Positions 1 to 10,598 of a stretch of DNA of 64,000 nucleotides are shown piece by piece. The notes under the pieces were generated by a model. It was not told the DNA's origin. It worked only from the letters and a program-made list of their open reading frames with translations, and searched no databases. The DNA is taken from positions 34,632,410 through 34,696,409 of the forward strand of contig OY365811.1 in NCBI GenBank assembly GCA_959347315.1. Direction: 5' to 3'. The DNA comes from Bimastos eiseni (Eukaryota; Annelida; Clitellata; Crassiclitellata; Lumbricidae). Numbering within the stretch: position 1 is the stretch's first letter; each line of letters starts with the position of its first letter. The position numbers were made by a program, and so were the translations under genes.

Positions 1-242
1 AAATTTGCAGCCGACAAGATCATCTCCACTGTTTTTTGTTTATAGCCTATTTATTATTTTTCATCAAAACTTGATTTCAACGTATCGTGTAAATATGTTT
101 ACACTAATTTTAGTTGTAAATAAAAAATATTAATTTATTTTGTACTTTGTATGTTTGACTGGTAGATAAAAAAATACACAGGGGCGGCAATGCCATTTTG
201 TATCTTTGCCCCAGGCGGCACGGGGCCTCGCTACGCCACTGG
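1..242. mobile_element. End of a hAT-like DNA transposon, truncated by the window edge
   Basis: The right end, read on the minus strand from 242, starts CAGTGGCGTAGCGAGG and is followed by a GC-rich stretch resembling GGGGCGGC...GCCCC. That is the usual look of terminal inverted repeats in animal hAT (ZMYM-related) elements. Positions 1-45 read in plus frame 1 as a short open tail ending KFAADKIISTVFCL and a stop. This could be the last residues of a transposase, but is too short to prove it. About 130 bases of AT-rich DNA separate that stop from the terminal repeat. The other end lies outside the window, so the target-site duplication cannot be tested. The family is inferred from the terminal motif only. 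Confidence 0.5.
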
Positions 243-2030
243 ATACAGGGAGCATATGATCTTTTACCTATGCATATTTATGTCTCCTTTAAAAAAATAT
301 AATTAAATGTGATGGAGTTGGGTATGAAAACTCCGAGGTAGTAGGCTAGACTAGTTTTATAATGAGGGAAGGTGAGAATGGGAGGATATGTTTACTCATT
401 TTTTGGATTGGGTTGATGCCATTTGGTTTAGGCCCATTGTCACTTATGCCAGAGTTTCTGGAACCATCTAAATTAAACTGATTCGTTTGTGAAATTACTC
501 TGGGTGACCCAGATTTGTCGAATTGGTTGTCCTCTATCTCATTAAGTATGTCCTATTGGTGTTGGTGTGATTTTTATTTCAGTTACGTTATCATTCAGAT
601 GTGACTATGATTGCATTTCATTTGGCAACTTCATATTAGCTTTAAGAAGATCATATGTGAATTATAGGTTTGATTTATCATTGCGTTCAGTTCTTGCGTC
701 ATTGCGACTGTTCATGTGAGTGGTTCTAGTAACGACGCCCCAGTAGCATTGTCCTAGAAGTGAAGCTCATGCGACGTTTGGCTTGATTTTATGCAATATG
801 GGACCATGTGCCGAGGCAATTGTATTAGCCTCTAGGTCATTTTAGCCTTTCGGTCACACTAGCCAATCAATCACACTAACCTCTTGGCCAATTATATTAT
901 AATAACCCTCGGTCACATTAGATATTCAGGCTCGCTAGAAATTCGGTCACACTAGCGACTCCATCGCATATTCGTCACTTCGTCACATATTTCAATACTT
1001 CATCACATCACATTCGTCACTTCACATTCACATCTGTAGGTGTCGTCAATGTCACAATAATAATTATGTTCTGGATGACAATGAGTCCAATATCATGTGA
1101 TGTTGATCAGCGACTTCTTATCCAACTTCTTATCTATAGATGTCCAGAACAACTAAAACGAGAGACTTAACGATGAGATCCCTGATCGATCGTTACGATT
1201 CATGTCCTTCGTAGAATGCCACGAACCCCACTCCCTTCCCATTGGGTCGTCGTTATCCGGCGTCAACACCCCTCCATTCGTCCCATCAATCTCCATTCCT
1301 CACTTAACGACGATCTATACCTTATTATTTCATTACGATTCTTCAGACTGTTGTTGCGCTCAACGCGAAGCTATAAACTGCACTGGATACCTTAAGATTT
1401 GTAGGTGATATACGTTTATGATATTGGTTTAGGATTCGGTCTGTTGCGTGCTTTTAAACGTACAAGTCACGACCTCGTTCAACCAATGATCGGATTACTG
1501 TTCCTTAACTGGTGCAACTTTCTTGTTGCTTCGGGTGAGCCTACATACCTGTCGCCGCCTGGTCAGTTTTTCACCTGAGCTGTTGCTGCTGCTGCGCTTA
1601 CACGACAGGAATTGTTGCCATGGGGACGGATGGTGATGATGATGTACGCTCTGCTGGCGGTTGACTATATAAGGATAATTCGGATATAATATCTATATTT
1701 GGCAGAGAGCAATCTGAATCTTTGGGCCTATAGCAAGACCATGCACTGGGTAATGGAGCTCAAGTTTCGGGGAAGATTATTATAAGCTTCGCAGGTATAA
1801 TTGCACAGACACGGGCACATCGCAACAGTTGCAGTATTATATTAGTTAATAATTTTGCGAACAGAAGAGGCCACGCCCACGGACCGTCTTGGCACGCCCA
1901 CGTGTTTCAAAGGCCACGCCTACGTTCAACAACTCCTCGCTCAGGTAGGCCTACGGAATAATTGGTTAACATGACTATGAATGTATTTAGGTTCATGCTC
2001 ATGTATTTATAGATCAATTTTCATGTTAGT
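243..2030. other. Intergenic DNA, no gene recognised
   Basis: No convincing coding segment was found; the short open frames lack recognisable domains. Around 850-1030 there is a degenerate run of CGGTCACACTAG-like and TTCGTCAC-like words, possibly an old minisatellite. Otherwise it is unremarkable AT-rich sequence. Confidence 0.6.
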
Positions 2031-2035
2031 GTTAT

Positions 2036-2076
2036 CTCTCTGTCTCTCTCTATCTCTGTCTCTGTCCCTGTCTCTA

Positions 2077-2108
<32 letters not shown>

Positions 2109-2114
2109 AGTCTT

Positions 2115-2178
<64 letters not shown>

Positions 2179-2212
2179 ACACACACACACATGTGCACAC
2201 ACACACAAACAA
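2036..2212. repeat. (TCTG/TCTC)n then (CA)n microsatellite
   Basis: A pyrimidine tract of TCTC and TCTG words (2036-2126) passes directly into a CA run with interspersed CATA (2127-2212). Frames open across it on both strands are repeat artefacts. Confidence 0.95.
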
Positions 2213-3812
2213 ACAAGCAAGCAAACAAACATAACGTACATAAATAATTTATTAGGTAATTGTGAATTTAAACAAAACAAAGCTCGATATTCTCTTCCAT
2301 GAGAGAATGCGCACTGTTTCATCGTTTTGAGAGGGTTAGTCTATATAGCTCGAGCCAGGCACTGGGACTATAAATACTACTGAGGATATACTGGTGGGGT
2401 CTTTTTAGCAACCATTTTCAAGTGCAGAACAATCTGTTGAGATGAACATGCGAATTATCCATACATACAGTTGGTTATATGCAGTGACTCAACTGTTTAG
2501 CCTCGTTCTGTATACATGAGGGCGGTGTTGGTAAGTAATCTCCCTCGCCGTCTGAGATTCCCACAGTGTACAACCAACGTACTCGTTTATAGTGGAGTTC
2601 GCTGTGCTACAAGTGCAGCAGAAAACCTCTCTGCCTGGGGTTTACACTTGGTTTTGAACCCCGACCTATACGTTGACATTCCAGCACTCCCTATAGTTGC
2701 CAAATCTGATTATATATGTGATATATATGAGTCCTCTAATAGGAGGTCCACCAAAATAGTATCGTGACGCAACTGTGCACACGGTTATAAATAGTTTTAT
2801 ACGCATCTATTTAAAGATTGATAGAGTTCACGTACCGTATGACGTGCATTTACTCAATCTGTCTCCTTCTTGCATTGATCGAAGTCGATCGCATAGGCCG
2901 GCATCACCATGGTTACTGCTAGGTCTATTCAGTTGGCTTCTGTGCTTTGTCAATACGACAGACCATCCACGTCCGTTTGGGGCCAATTCCTGATCCTGAC
3001 GTCACATATATAATTAGTCTATGCTTTGCCTCTATCGAGTAGAATCAATGCACATGGATGTGAGGATGGAAAGACTTCGTTGAGGAGCAGTGTGAGCATC
3101 ACAGGAAAATTCCATATATCAGTCTCCCTGGGTTTACATGTAGGCCTAGCATCAATGATCCTGCCTTTATAGTCCATTCTGTTTGTCATAGTAATGGTCT
3201 AATGGATGTTTCATAGGAACATGTAATAAGAGAGGTGCCGTGGGATATGCTGAGGACGATCCTGTAGCGGCTGACTAGGAGGAGGAGGAGGAGGAGAAAG
3301 AGGAGGAGAAGGCAGAAATACAGATTGCAGAGAGCACTGGAGAGTAAGTTCTTCAAAGAAAACATCAATGAAACAAACCGTGCTTTGCTCCTAGATGGAT
3401 AAGACACTAATGTCAGAGACAGACGGCTTATAACAAACCGATACACTCGTATAATGGCCTATACCTTCGATCGGCAATAGTGGTTATGAGCATGTTGTCA
3501 AGAACAGCATTAAGACAGCTGAGCAAAATGAAAGGACTTAACGGGTGTATTGTTTGACATAACAATGCTCAATCATCTCAAGGAAAAGTATACACAACAG
3601 TGATAAGACGAGTGATGATGTATAGAGAAGAAGCTTATAGATATTGAGGAGGGAAGAGGAAGGGCTATTGGAGAGAATGGAAGCGAGCATGATGAAGTGA
3701 ATACTTGGAGTCTTGCTATATAATATAAGGAATGTAGGCAACGGAGCGAGTCATCAGAAACACACTAGGAGTGGTATACATTGTGGACAACGTACGAGAG
3801 GTCAGAATGAGA
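2213..3812. other. Intergenic DNA, no gene recognised
   Basis: Several frames of 60-90 codons occur but none shows a domain, a transmembrane pattern or splice context. A short GGA run lies near 3280-3300. Nothing else was identified. Confidence 0.55.
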
Positions 3813-4915
3813 TGGTATACGGTGAGATCATGAGAATAGAGGGTATACAGTCAGTTCATTAGAAAAGAGGGTATATGGTCAGATCATTAGAATAGAGGGT
3901 ATATGGTCAAATCGTGAGAATATAGGGTATATGGTCAGATCATGAGAATAGAGTTTATACGGTCAGATCATGAGAATATAGGGTATACGGTGAGATCATG
4001 AGAATAGAGTTTATACGGTCAGATCATGAGAATATAGGGTATACGGTCAGATCATGAGAATAGAGGGTATACGGTCAGATCATGAGAATAGAGGGTATAT
4101 GGTCAGATCATTAGAATAGAGACTATATGGTCAGATCATGAGAATAGAGGGTATATGGTCAGATCATGAGAATAGAGGGTATATGGTCAGATCATGAGAA
4201 TAGAGGGTATATGGTCAGATCATGAGAATAGAGGGTATACGGTCAGATCATGAGAATAGAGGGTATATGGTCAGATCATGAGAATAGAGGGTATACGGTC
4301 AGATCATGAGAATATAGGGTATATGGTCAGATCATGAGAATAGAGGGTATACGGTCAGATCATGAGAATAGAGGGCATATGGTCAGATCATGAGAATAGA
4401 GGGTATACGGTCAGATCATGAGAATAGAGGGTATATGGTCAGATCATGAGAATAGAGGGTGTATGGTCAGATCATGAGAATAGAGGGTATATGGTCAGAT
4501 CATGAGAATAGAGAGTATACGGTCAGATCATGAGAATAGAGGGTATACGGTCAGATCATGAGAATAGAGGGTATATGGTCAGATCATGAGAATAGAGGGT
4601 ATATGGTCAGATCATGAGAATAGAGGGTATGTGATCAGATCATGAGAATAGAGGGTATATGGTCAGATCATGAGAATAGAGGGTATACGGTCAGATCATG
4701 AGAATAGAGGGTATACGGTCAGATCATGAGAATAGAGGGTATATGGTCAGATCATGAGAATAGAGGGTATATGGTCAGATCATGAGAATAGAGGGTATAT
4801 GGTCAGATCATGAGAATAGAGGGTATATGGTCAGATCATGAGAATAGAGGGTATATGGTCAGATCATGAGAATAGAGGGTATATGGTCAGATCATGAGAA
4901 TAGAGGGTGTACCGA
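3813..4915. repeat. 28-bp tandem minisatellite, about 39 copies
   Basis: A near-continuous array about 1.1 kb long. The unit contains GGTATATGGTCAGATCATG followed by AGAATAGAG. Successive GGTCAGATC starts at 4801 and 4829 give a 28-base period. Units vary mostly at TATATGG versus TATACGG and AGAG versus ATAG. The period is not a multiple of three, so it cannot encode a simple protein repeat. The units are direct, with no spacers between them. Confidence 0.95.
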
Positions 4916-5233
4916 GGCAGACAGGCAGAAGAAGAAATGACGGTATATGATACAACGTACAAGATTTGACATTTCCAACATGGAAGAAAGAAGAGACTTT
5001 GGTGATAAAACCAACTGGAGAAGGAGAATATATGTGGCCTCTGAAATGGATTAATTCAAGCCTCGAGGATATATATAGGCCCTATATATATATAATATTG
5101 TGACATTATATATAATATATCTAATACATTCTTTTGTTAACTAATTGCAAACCGTGTTTTGGTGTACATACTGATATGATACTTTACATGCCAAGATATT
5201 TAATAAGCTTATTTTCTACAATATAGAAAATAT
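4916..5233. other. AT-rich intergenic DNA
   Basis: Short TATATA patches near 5070-5120 and no coding signal. Confidence 0.5.
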
Positions 5234-5234
5234 T

Positions 5235-5476
5235 GTGTGGCACGGTGGCCGATCGGTTAGAGCGGTCAGCCCGTAACGTTCAGTGTGCGATGAGCGAGCG
5301 GGTTCGACCCTCGGCAGGGTAGTCACTATACGTGTAGGGATCTTGAGCAAGTCATTCGAGCACGATTGCTCTGCAGTACAACGTCCTGCAACTGCGCCGT
5401 CGAGGCGTGTGTATGCACTTCTGAGCAAAAAATGTTGGAAGAAGGGCTGTATCGAATTTCGGTAATAAATAAATAT
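5235..5476 (+). mobile_element. tRNA-derived SINE, family A, copy 1
   Basis: The head resembles a tRNA gene with an internal RNA polymerase III promoter: an A-box-like TGGCCGATCGG at 5246-5256 and a B box GGTTCGACCC at 5301-5310. A tRNA-unrelated body follows (GCACTTCTGAGCAAAAAATG) and ends in an A-rich AATAAATAAATATAT tail. The same layout recurs at 10100-10330 (+), 30572-30672 (-) and 56613-56842 (-), so this is a dispersed family. As a non-autonomous element it would depend on a LINE reverse transcriptase. Confidence 0.85.
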
Positions 5477-6489
5477 ATACATTATGTTAAGATATCTTAA
5501 ATTCTAACTAATATATAAGATATACATTTGACTCGTTTGACTCGTTTATTGATAACCAACAATAGAAACACACACACAAATAAACTGGCTTCATCGCAAT
5601 AGAAGCACAAATATTCGCTAAGGGAGGTATAACAGAGCACAACGTAAACTGGAAGAATGAGGGATACTATGGAGACCCAAGGGAGGAATATCCCGCTAGA
5701 GGGAACCCCAAGAAAAGACTACAAGATACTTGTAATCACTAATATAGACAGGCAGCGAAGATTAAATTAAAGATAATATATATACATATATATATATATC
5801 AGGGAAAGAAGAGAGTAAATAGGTAAGCATTGTTGTCAAGAATAAGAAAAAATAAAAAGAGAATAGAGAAAACAACATAACACTCTTAACTAAAATATAT
5901 TCTATTAAATCAAGATATTGTCTATATTATATATATCCAGATATATGCTTACCACGGTATTTTAAATATATTCTATATAATTATGTCACAAGATGTTTAA
6001 ATATATTATGTACTATATAGCTTGGGGTACCCAACGTTGCATGGTTAAGATATATCGTGAATGGAAATGGACTCGACCCCTGGATATCCTTCCACAGGTG
6101 TGATTGTCTTTCGTGTTTGCGAGGTTCTGTTGGTTTGCAAAGTGTATGTAGTAACCCGAACTTGTGAGTACAGTAGTGACTCCTGGCGACTGAGAAGGAA
6201 GCTTTTCTTTACGTGGACTCGTTGGGGTAGTTGCTGGACTCCTGTGAGAGGTTTTTGGCCCTAGAGACCGGGAAAACGACGACCGCGGAGTTCCCTAACC
6301 CCTCAACTGGGTGTCCCAGGTGTTCCTAGAGCCAACGGCGAAGGTTTCGAGTCAATAGCTCTAAAACTGTGCAAATGCATAACCGGACAGACAGGCACAC
6401 GGAATCTTCTCTTCATTTATATAGCTATATTTCAGGATTATTGTATATTACATACAGCAGGAAATTCTACATAGCGCCTGATTATGACG
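5477..6489. other. Intergenic AT-rich DNA, no gene recognised
   Basis: TATA-rich patches occur near 5780-5800 and 5880-6030. An open frame at 6061-6264 shows no domain. Nothing else was recognised. Confidence 0.5.
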
Positions 6490-6733
6490 ATAATGATGAT
6501 GACGACGACGACGACGATGATGATGAGTTCTCTGCCGGAAGGCACTGCATTCAAGGCAGGTCGATTTGGCTTTATGCCACCCAGGATTAGGTGGTTTCTT
6601 TCCCGTTGTCTTCCCCACAGACAATATGGGTAAGTAAATTGTCCAAGGTAGCTACGCAGTGACTTGAGGTCGGTTCGAACTTGCCACCCTTCGGTTGCAA
6701 GGCACGTAACATACCACTGCGCCACCTCGTCCC
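6490..6733 (-). mobile_element. tRNA-derived SINE, family B
   Basis: Read on the minus strand from 6733, the element opens with GGTGGCGCAGTGGTATG (tRNA-like A box) and has B box AAGTTCGAACC about 45 bases on. A unique body follows, and it ends in a (CATCGT)-type microsatellite at 6486-6530. That is tRNA head, body, simple-repeat tail: the standard SINE plan. The sequence differs clearly from family A. Only one copy was found in the window. Confidence 0.65.
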
Positions 6734-6918
6734 ATCTCTTCTACGACTCATAAAAGCAGCGCTGCGTTTTTACTCTAGCTTACATGGAACATTAAAAACA
6801 GAATATGTTCAGCAGTAAGTAAACAGTGGTTTCAGGTAACCAGAGAAGCCACTACTGATCGACGTGTTCCCAACACAAACGTTTAATCCGTGCAGTCTCC
6901 CATCCGGACGGCAATAGG

Positions 6919-6920
<2 letters not shown>
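6734..6920. other. Short intergenic spacer
   Basis: Nothing recognised. Confidence 0.4.

Positions 6921-6988
<68 letters not shown>
6921..6988. repeat. (GT)n microsatellite
   Basis: An almost perfect TG dinucleotide run of 68 bases. Confidence 0.98.
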
Positions 6989-6990
<2 letters not shown>

Positions 6991-8003
6991 TGTTGATAAA
7001 CCAGTTTATGTCTATAAGAAAAAAGTTTATAGAATGTGAGGAACATCGGTTTTAGTGTTTGCAGACGAATATACTATGACCGGAAGGAAAGAAAGACTAT
7101 AAGGTAAATATCGTCGGACAGGAATCACAGAGCAGACAGAGACAGAGATTCAGACAGCAGACAAGACAAATATAGACATATAAACAATAAGACATGTGGA
7201 AGACAGGCGACAGAGGAGACATTGATGTACGAGGTAAACACATATGAATCGAGAGATGGTCAGGCACACCTATGTTGACGGAGAATGACTGCAGCAGAAG
7301 AGAAAGATGACGACAATGAAATCCGATTAGCAATTACGTGGAATGACGTAATTAGACAGATATACGGACGGACGAACGGACGAATAAAAGGACATAAAAA
7401 TAACAGGACCAGTAGCACCGGACGAACAGACATAAGAGCCAGGCAACCCACTATAGACAGATGGATAGACAGCTAATAAGGCATAGAGACTGATAGACAC
7501 AGACATAGGGCCTAATTGCAGAGCAGACAGACTCAGACAAACACTGGTTGACAGCATACACATTACACACGCATACATTTAGACAGTCAGACATACATAA
7601 ATACCCATACACAGATCCAGGCAGAGCGGGAGAGACAAAAAAGAGAGTGACCAACAGTTACCATTACCTATCGTCATAAAACCGATCTATCCCATGTGAA
7701 ACCACTAGAGGCCTACGGCGAGATGTTTGCCTTGCCGACGTCCAATGGACGCACGTAGACGCCACGATCATTCTACCAACGGCGTCTGTTACTATAAAGC
7801 CAAAGCACCAGCCACGTGGACAGACCGCGCATGCATAACCGACATTTGTATCGTATTGTCTCCTCTGTAGCTTTAGTTGACGCTACTTAAATCACCATCG
7901 CCTGTTCTGTTAATGACGAACAAGGAATTAAAGGCGACGATATACACGGTGATCTTTAATTGTCTTTCTGCTGCCACTTTCTGTTGGCGGTCACAGTTAC
8001 ACT
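6989..8003. other. Intergenic DNA with CAGACA/ACGGACG-rich low complexity
   Basis: Between about 7100 and 7640 the sequence is enriched for CAGACA, GGACGAAC and ATAGACAG words, a decayed microsatellite-like tract. From 7640 to 8000 nothing was recognised. Confidence 0.5.
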
Positions 8004-8178
8004 TGAAGAGGAAGAGGAAGAAGTAGATGAAAAATAAGACGATGACGAAGAAGGAGAAGAGGAGGAGGAGGAGGAGAAGGAAGAAGAAGAAGATGATGAT
8101 GAAGATGAAATAGAAGAAGAGGATGAGGAGGACAAGGAGGAGGAAGAAGAAGACGACAATGATAAAAAAGAAGAAGAG

Positions 8179-8210
<32 letters not shown>

Positions 8211-8337
8211 AAAGAAGATGACGACGACTATGATGATGATGATGATGACGACGACGACGACGATGTCGATGAAGATGACGATGATGATGACGAAGAAGAG
8301 AAGAAGATGCAGAGGAAAGATAAGAAAGAAGAAGATG
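8004..8337. repeat. Purine-rich GAA/GAG/GAC/GAT trinucleotide tract
   Basis: About 330 bases of imperfect GAN triplets with a strong purine strand bias. On the minus strand this opens frames rich in Ser, Phe or Leu; on the plus strand they would be acidic. The absence of any flanking domain marks these as repeat artefacts. A short (GCA)6 run follows at 8441-8458. Confidence 0.9.
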
Positions 8338-9130
8338 AGCGCAAATATAATGAGGCGATAGAGCAGGACTATAGGCATAAGGGGATGAATAGGAGATGGA
8401 AGTGGAGGGAGTCGTTGTTATGACATTCAATAAACGTATGGCAGCAGCAGCAGCAGCATCAGTTATAGACCAGGCATAGATGTCCATGTGTGTGTTGCCA
8501 TGGCAATTCTCAGAGCGTCCACGCAGGCATCATTACACAGCTTCTTGTCTTCCAATAATAATAATATTCGCGTGACGTTCATTGGACAGGAGACGTCAGC
8601 TGCCGTCGTCGTCGCCGTTCGCTTGGACATCAGTTGGGCTTTCCCAGTTTTTCACAGCAGTAATAGACCTATTCTGCCATTTTCCGACCGTTTGAATGTT
8701 TAAAATGTTTCCTGTGGCAGTTGAAAAGGAGGCCTATATATGCTCTGGTAGGTCCTAAGAGTGTTTTAGGCTGTTGCTGTATGAAACAATCAGGGCCTTG
8801 GGTGAATGGATTTTGCGCAAATTGTGTTTTGTGTGTGCGATGATCGATAGCTGAGCAGAGTAATGGCTGTCGCTAGGTTTTATGGTCGCATTTCGGAGCT
8901 GAATGGAATGTCGCGACCATTGGTAAATGATTAACCGTGATCATCATATTGAAGAGTTTGAGAATCTCTTTGTAAAATAATGTAGTGAAGGGTAGACACG
9001 AGTGTAGTCATAACTGTGACTGTATACGTTTGGTCTATTATAGGTAACATTTATCATCTATAGAACCTTTCGTAAATTCGTATCATCTATAGAACCATTC
9101 GTAAAATCATTGCAATATTTTTTATTATTT
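8338..9130. other. Intergenic DNA
   Basis: A 25-base direct duplication, ATCATCTATAGAACC with flanks, lies at about 9053-9105. No gene was recognised. Confidence 0.5.
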
Positions 9131-9289
9131 TGTAGTTATCACCTTTACTGAATCATAATTACCTCTCCGTGATTGGTTGCTTAAATGCAATGCAGAGCAT
9201 ATAGCTGTTAACCCAGGAAGAATCACGGGTCGGAAAATATAATAGCTCACGATTCAACCCGTTTCCTCCCATTGCACAGAAAGGCTACA
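9131..9289 (+). mobile_element. Possible short LTR followed by a primer-binding site
   Basis: The segment begins TGTAG and ends CTACA, the inverted termini typical of retroviral-type LTRs. Two bases later comes TGGCGCCCCGAAG (9292-9304), which looks like a tRNA primer-binding site, as in Ty3/mag-type retrotransposons. The inferred LTR is 159 bp, short but within the range known for such elements. An ATG at 9331 opens only a brief frame, and no second LTR was seen downstream, so at most this is a 5' remnant. The call rests on termini plus the binding site; no gag or pol was detected. Confidence 0.45.
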
Positions 9290-9724
9290 ACTGGCGCCCC
9301 GAAGCCAACAAAATTCAGCGGCAGTCGCAATGTTTACCCGTGAAACTCCCTCTGAACAACGTTGTTTACACCCTTATATGAGTAACGGCGATTCAACCGA
9401 TTCAAAATCGAGTTTCATCCAATAAGTGTGCATTTCACGTTAATAACTGCAAATATACTTACATTACACGATGTATTTAATTTTAATAATTGTAAATACA
9501 GTTACAGAGATGTGAATAAAACGTTTTTGAAACATACTCAGACACTATGTTTAACTAACTAACTCGTAAACAATAGCCTATGTTGGTCACCAGCAACGCT
9601 TGCGTGCTGTCCAATCACGCATCTTGAATCAGACAGACACACGTAGGTCGCGTGATTTAGGTAATTATATAGATAGATACTATATATGTATGTGTTATAT
9701 CTATATGTTATAGATAATATTTGG
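9290..9724. other. Possible leader of the LTR element, decayed
   Basis: Downstream of the putative primer-binding site, AT-rich sequence without recognisable gag or pol coding. Adjacent unrelated intergenic DNA cannot be separated from it. Confidence 0.3.
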
Positions 9725-9889
9725 TTTGGCGCAGCGCCATTTTGGCGCAGATGTCAGGTACAATATATATAGGCCTATAATGTACATGTAGGTCCAATAT
9801 GATGCATGATTGATGAAAATAATTATGCTAACCTGGTTACTGGAATTATGAAAAGAATCATGCTTAAATAGATGATACGAGAATTCTAC

Positions 9890-10075
9890 TCATCATGGAA
9901 CCCTTTTAGTCACAATCATTTCATCAGTCCCGCTTTCATTTAAGCCTGATTATTTTCATCAATCCAGCTTCCATTTTAGCATGATTCTTTTCGTCAATCC
10001 GGCTCCCAGTTTAACAGCATCCTTATAATTGATCCAGCTTCTAGGTAAACAGGATTCTTTTCACCGATCCCTGTT
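9890..10075. repeat. About 35-bp degenerate tandem repeat inside the MITE-like element
   Basis: Units share TTTTCATCAATCCMGCTTCC and a following ATTTAGCATGATTC-like half, with substitutions such as TCGTCAATCCGG and TCACCGATCC. Related units form the core of the element at 16354-16700. Confidence 0.65.
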
Positions 10076-10099
10076 CTACTACCGACGCTTCCCGGGCTC

Positions 10100-10330
10100 G
10101 TGTGGCATGGTGGCCGATCGGTCAGAGCGGTCAGCCCGTAACGTTCAGTGCGCGATGAGCGAGCAGGTTCGAGCCTCGTTCGGGGAATCACTGTGGGACC
10201 TTCAGCAAGTCCTTCGCGCACAATTGCTTTGCAGTACAACTGCAATTGCGCCGTCGAGGCGTGTGTGTGCACTTCTGAGCAAAAATGCTGGAAGAAGGGC
10301 GATATCAAATTTCGGTCATAAACGAATAAA
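10100..10330 (+). mobile_element. tRNA-derived SINE, family A, copy 2
   Basis: Matches copy 1 nearly throughout: TGGCCGATCGGTCAGAGCGG (A-box region), AGGTTCGAGCCTCG (B box), GCACTTCTGAGCAAAAATGC in the body and an ATAAACGAATAAA tail. It sits inside the MITE-like element, so it probably inserted after that element. Confidence 0.85.
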
Positions 10331-10555
10331 CATGATCTGCCAGAGGGAGTAATTTACGACACTAAAGTGGTCGATTGCTATATAACATATTTATAAAATA
10401 TATAATATACAATATTATTGTAGCAGAGATCTGCGCCCAATAAACGTCCTGCGCCAAAACGTCCTGCGCCAAAATGGCTGCGCCAAAACGTCACGTATAC
10501 CGACAAAGGGGACTTGAACATTATTTAAGAATAAGAAAAAAACCTCCTATACGGC
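10331..10555. other. End of the MITE-like element and short spacer
   Basis: Contains the right inverted arm and the GTCCTGCGCCAAAAC copies at 10430-10490, with AT-rich DNA before it. Confidence 0.4.
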
Positions 10556-10566
10556 CTCGGTTATTG

Positions 10567-10598
<32 letters not shown>

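Larger units (their letters stand above)
9725..10488. mobile_element. MITE-like element with inverted ends, internal minisatellite and a nested SINE
   Basis: The left arm (9725-9750, core GCCATTTTGGCGCAG) is the inverse of the right arm (10464-10488, core CTGCGCCAAAATGGC), apart from a 2-base indel. The right side carries further copies of GTCCTGCGCCAAAAC. Between the arms are about five degenerate units around TTTTCATCAATCCAGCTTCC (about 9890-10075) and a SINE. No transposase was seen, so it would be non-autonomous. A second element at 16354-16700 shares the internal repeat but not the ends. The element boundaries are inferred from the inverted repeats. Confidence 0.55.

Noticed and set aside
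3813..4915. Array resembling a CRISPR locus
   Set aside because: Units abut directly with no unique spacers, and the setting is animal DNA. It is a minisatellite.
5246..5310. A functional tRNA gene (also at 10110, 28755-28835, 6660-6733)
   Set aside because: A and B boxes are present, but acceptor and anticodon stems do not form convincingly. Most of these continue into SINE bodies.
7873..8487. A 204-codon minus-strand frame rich in His, Phe and Leu
   Set aside because: It depends wholly on the purine-rich GAN tract at 8004-8337.
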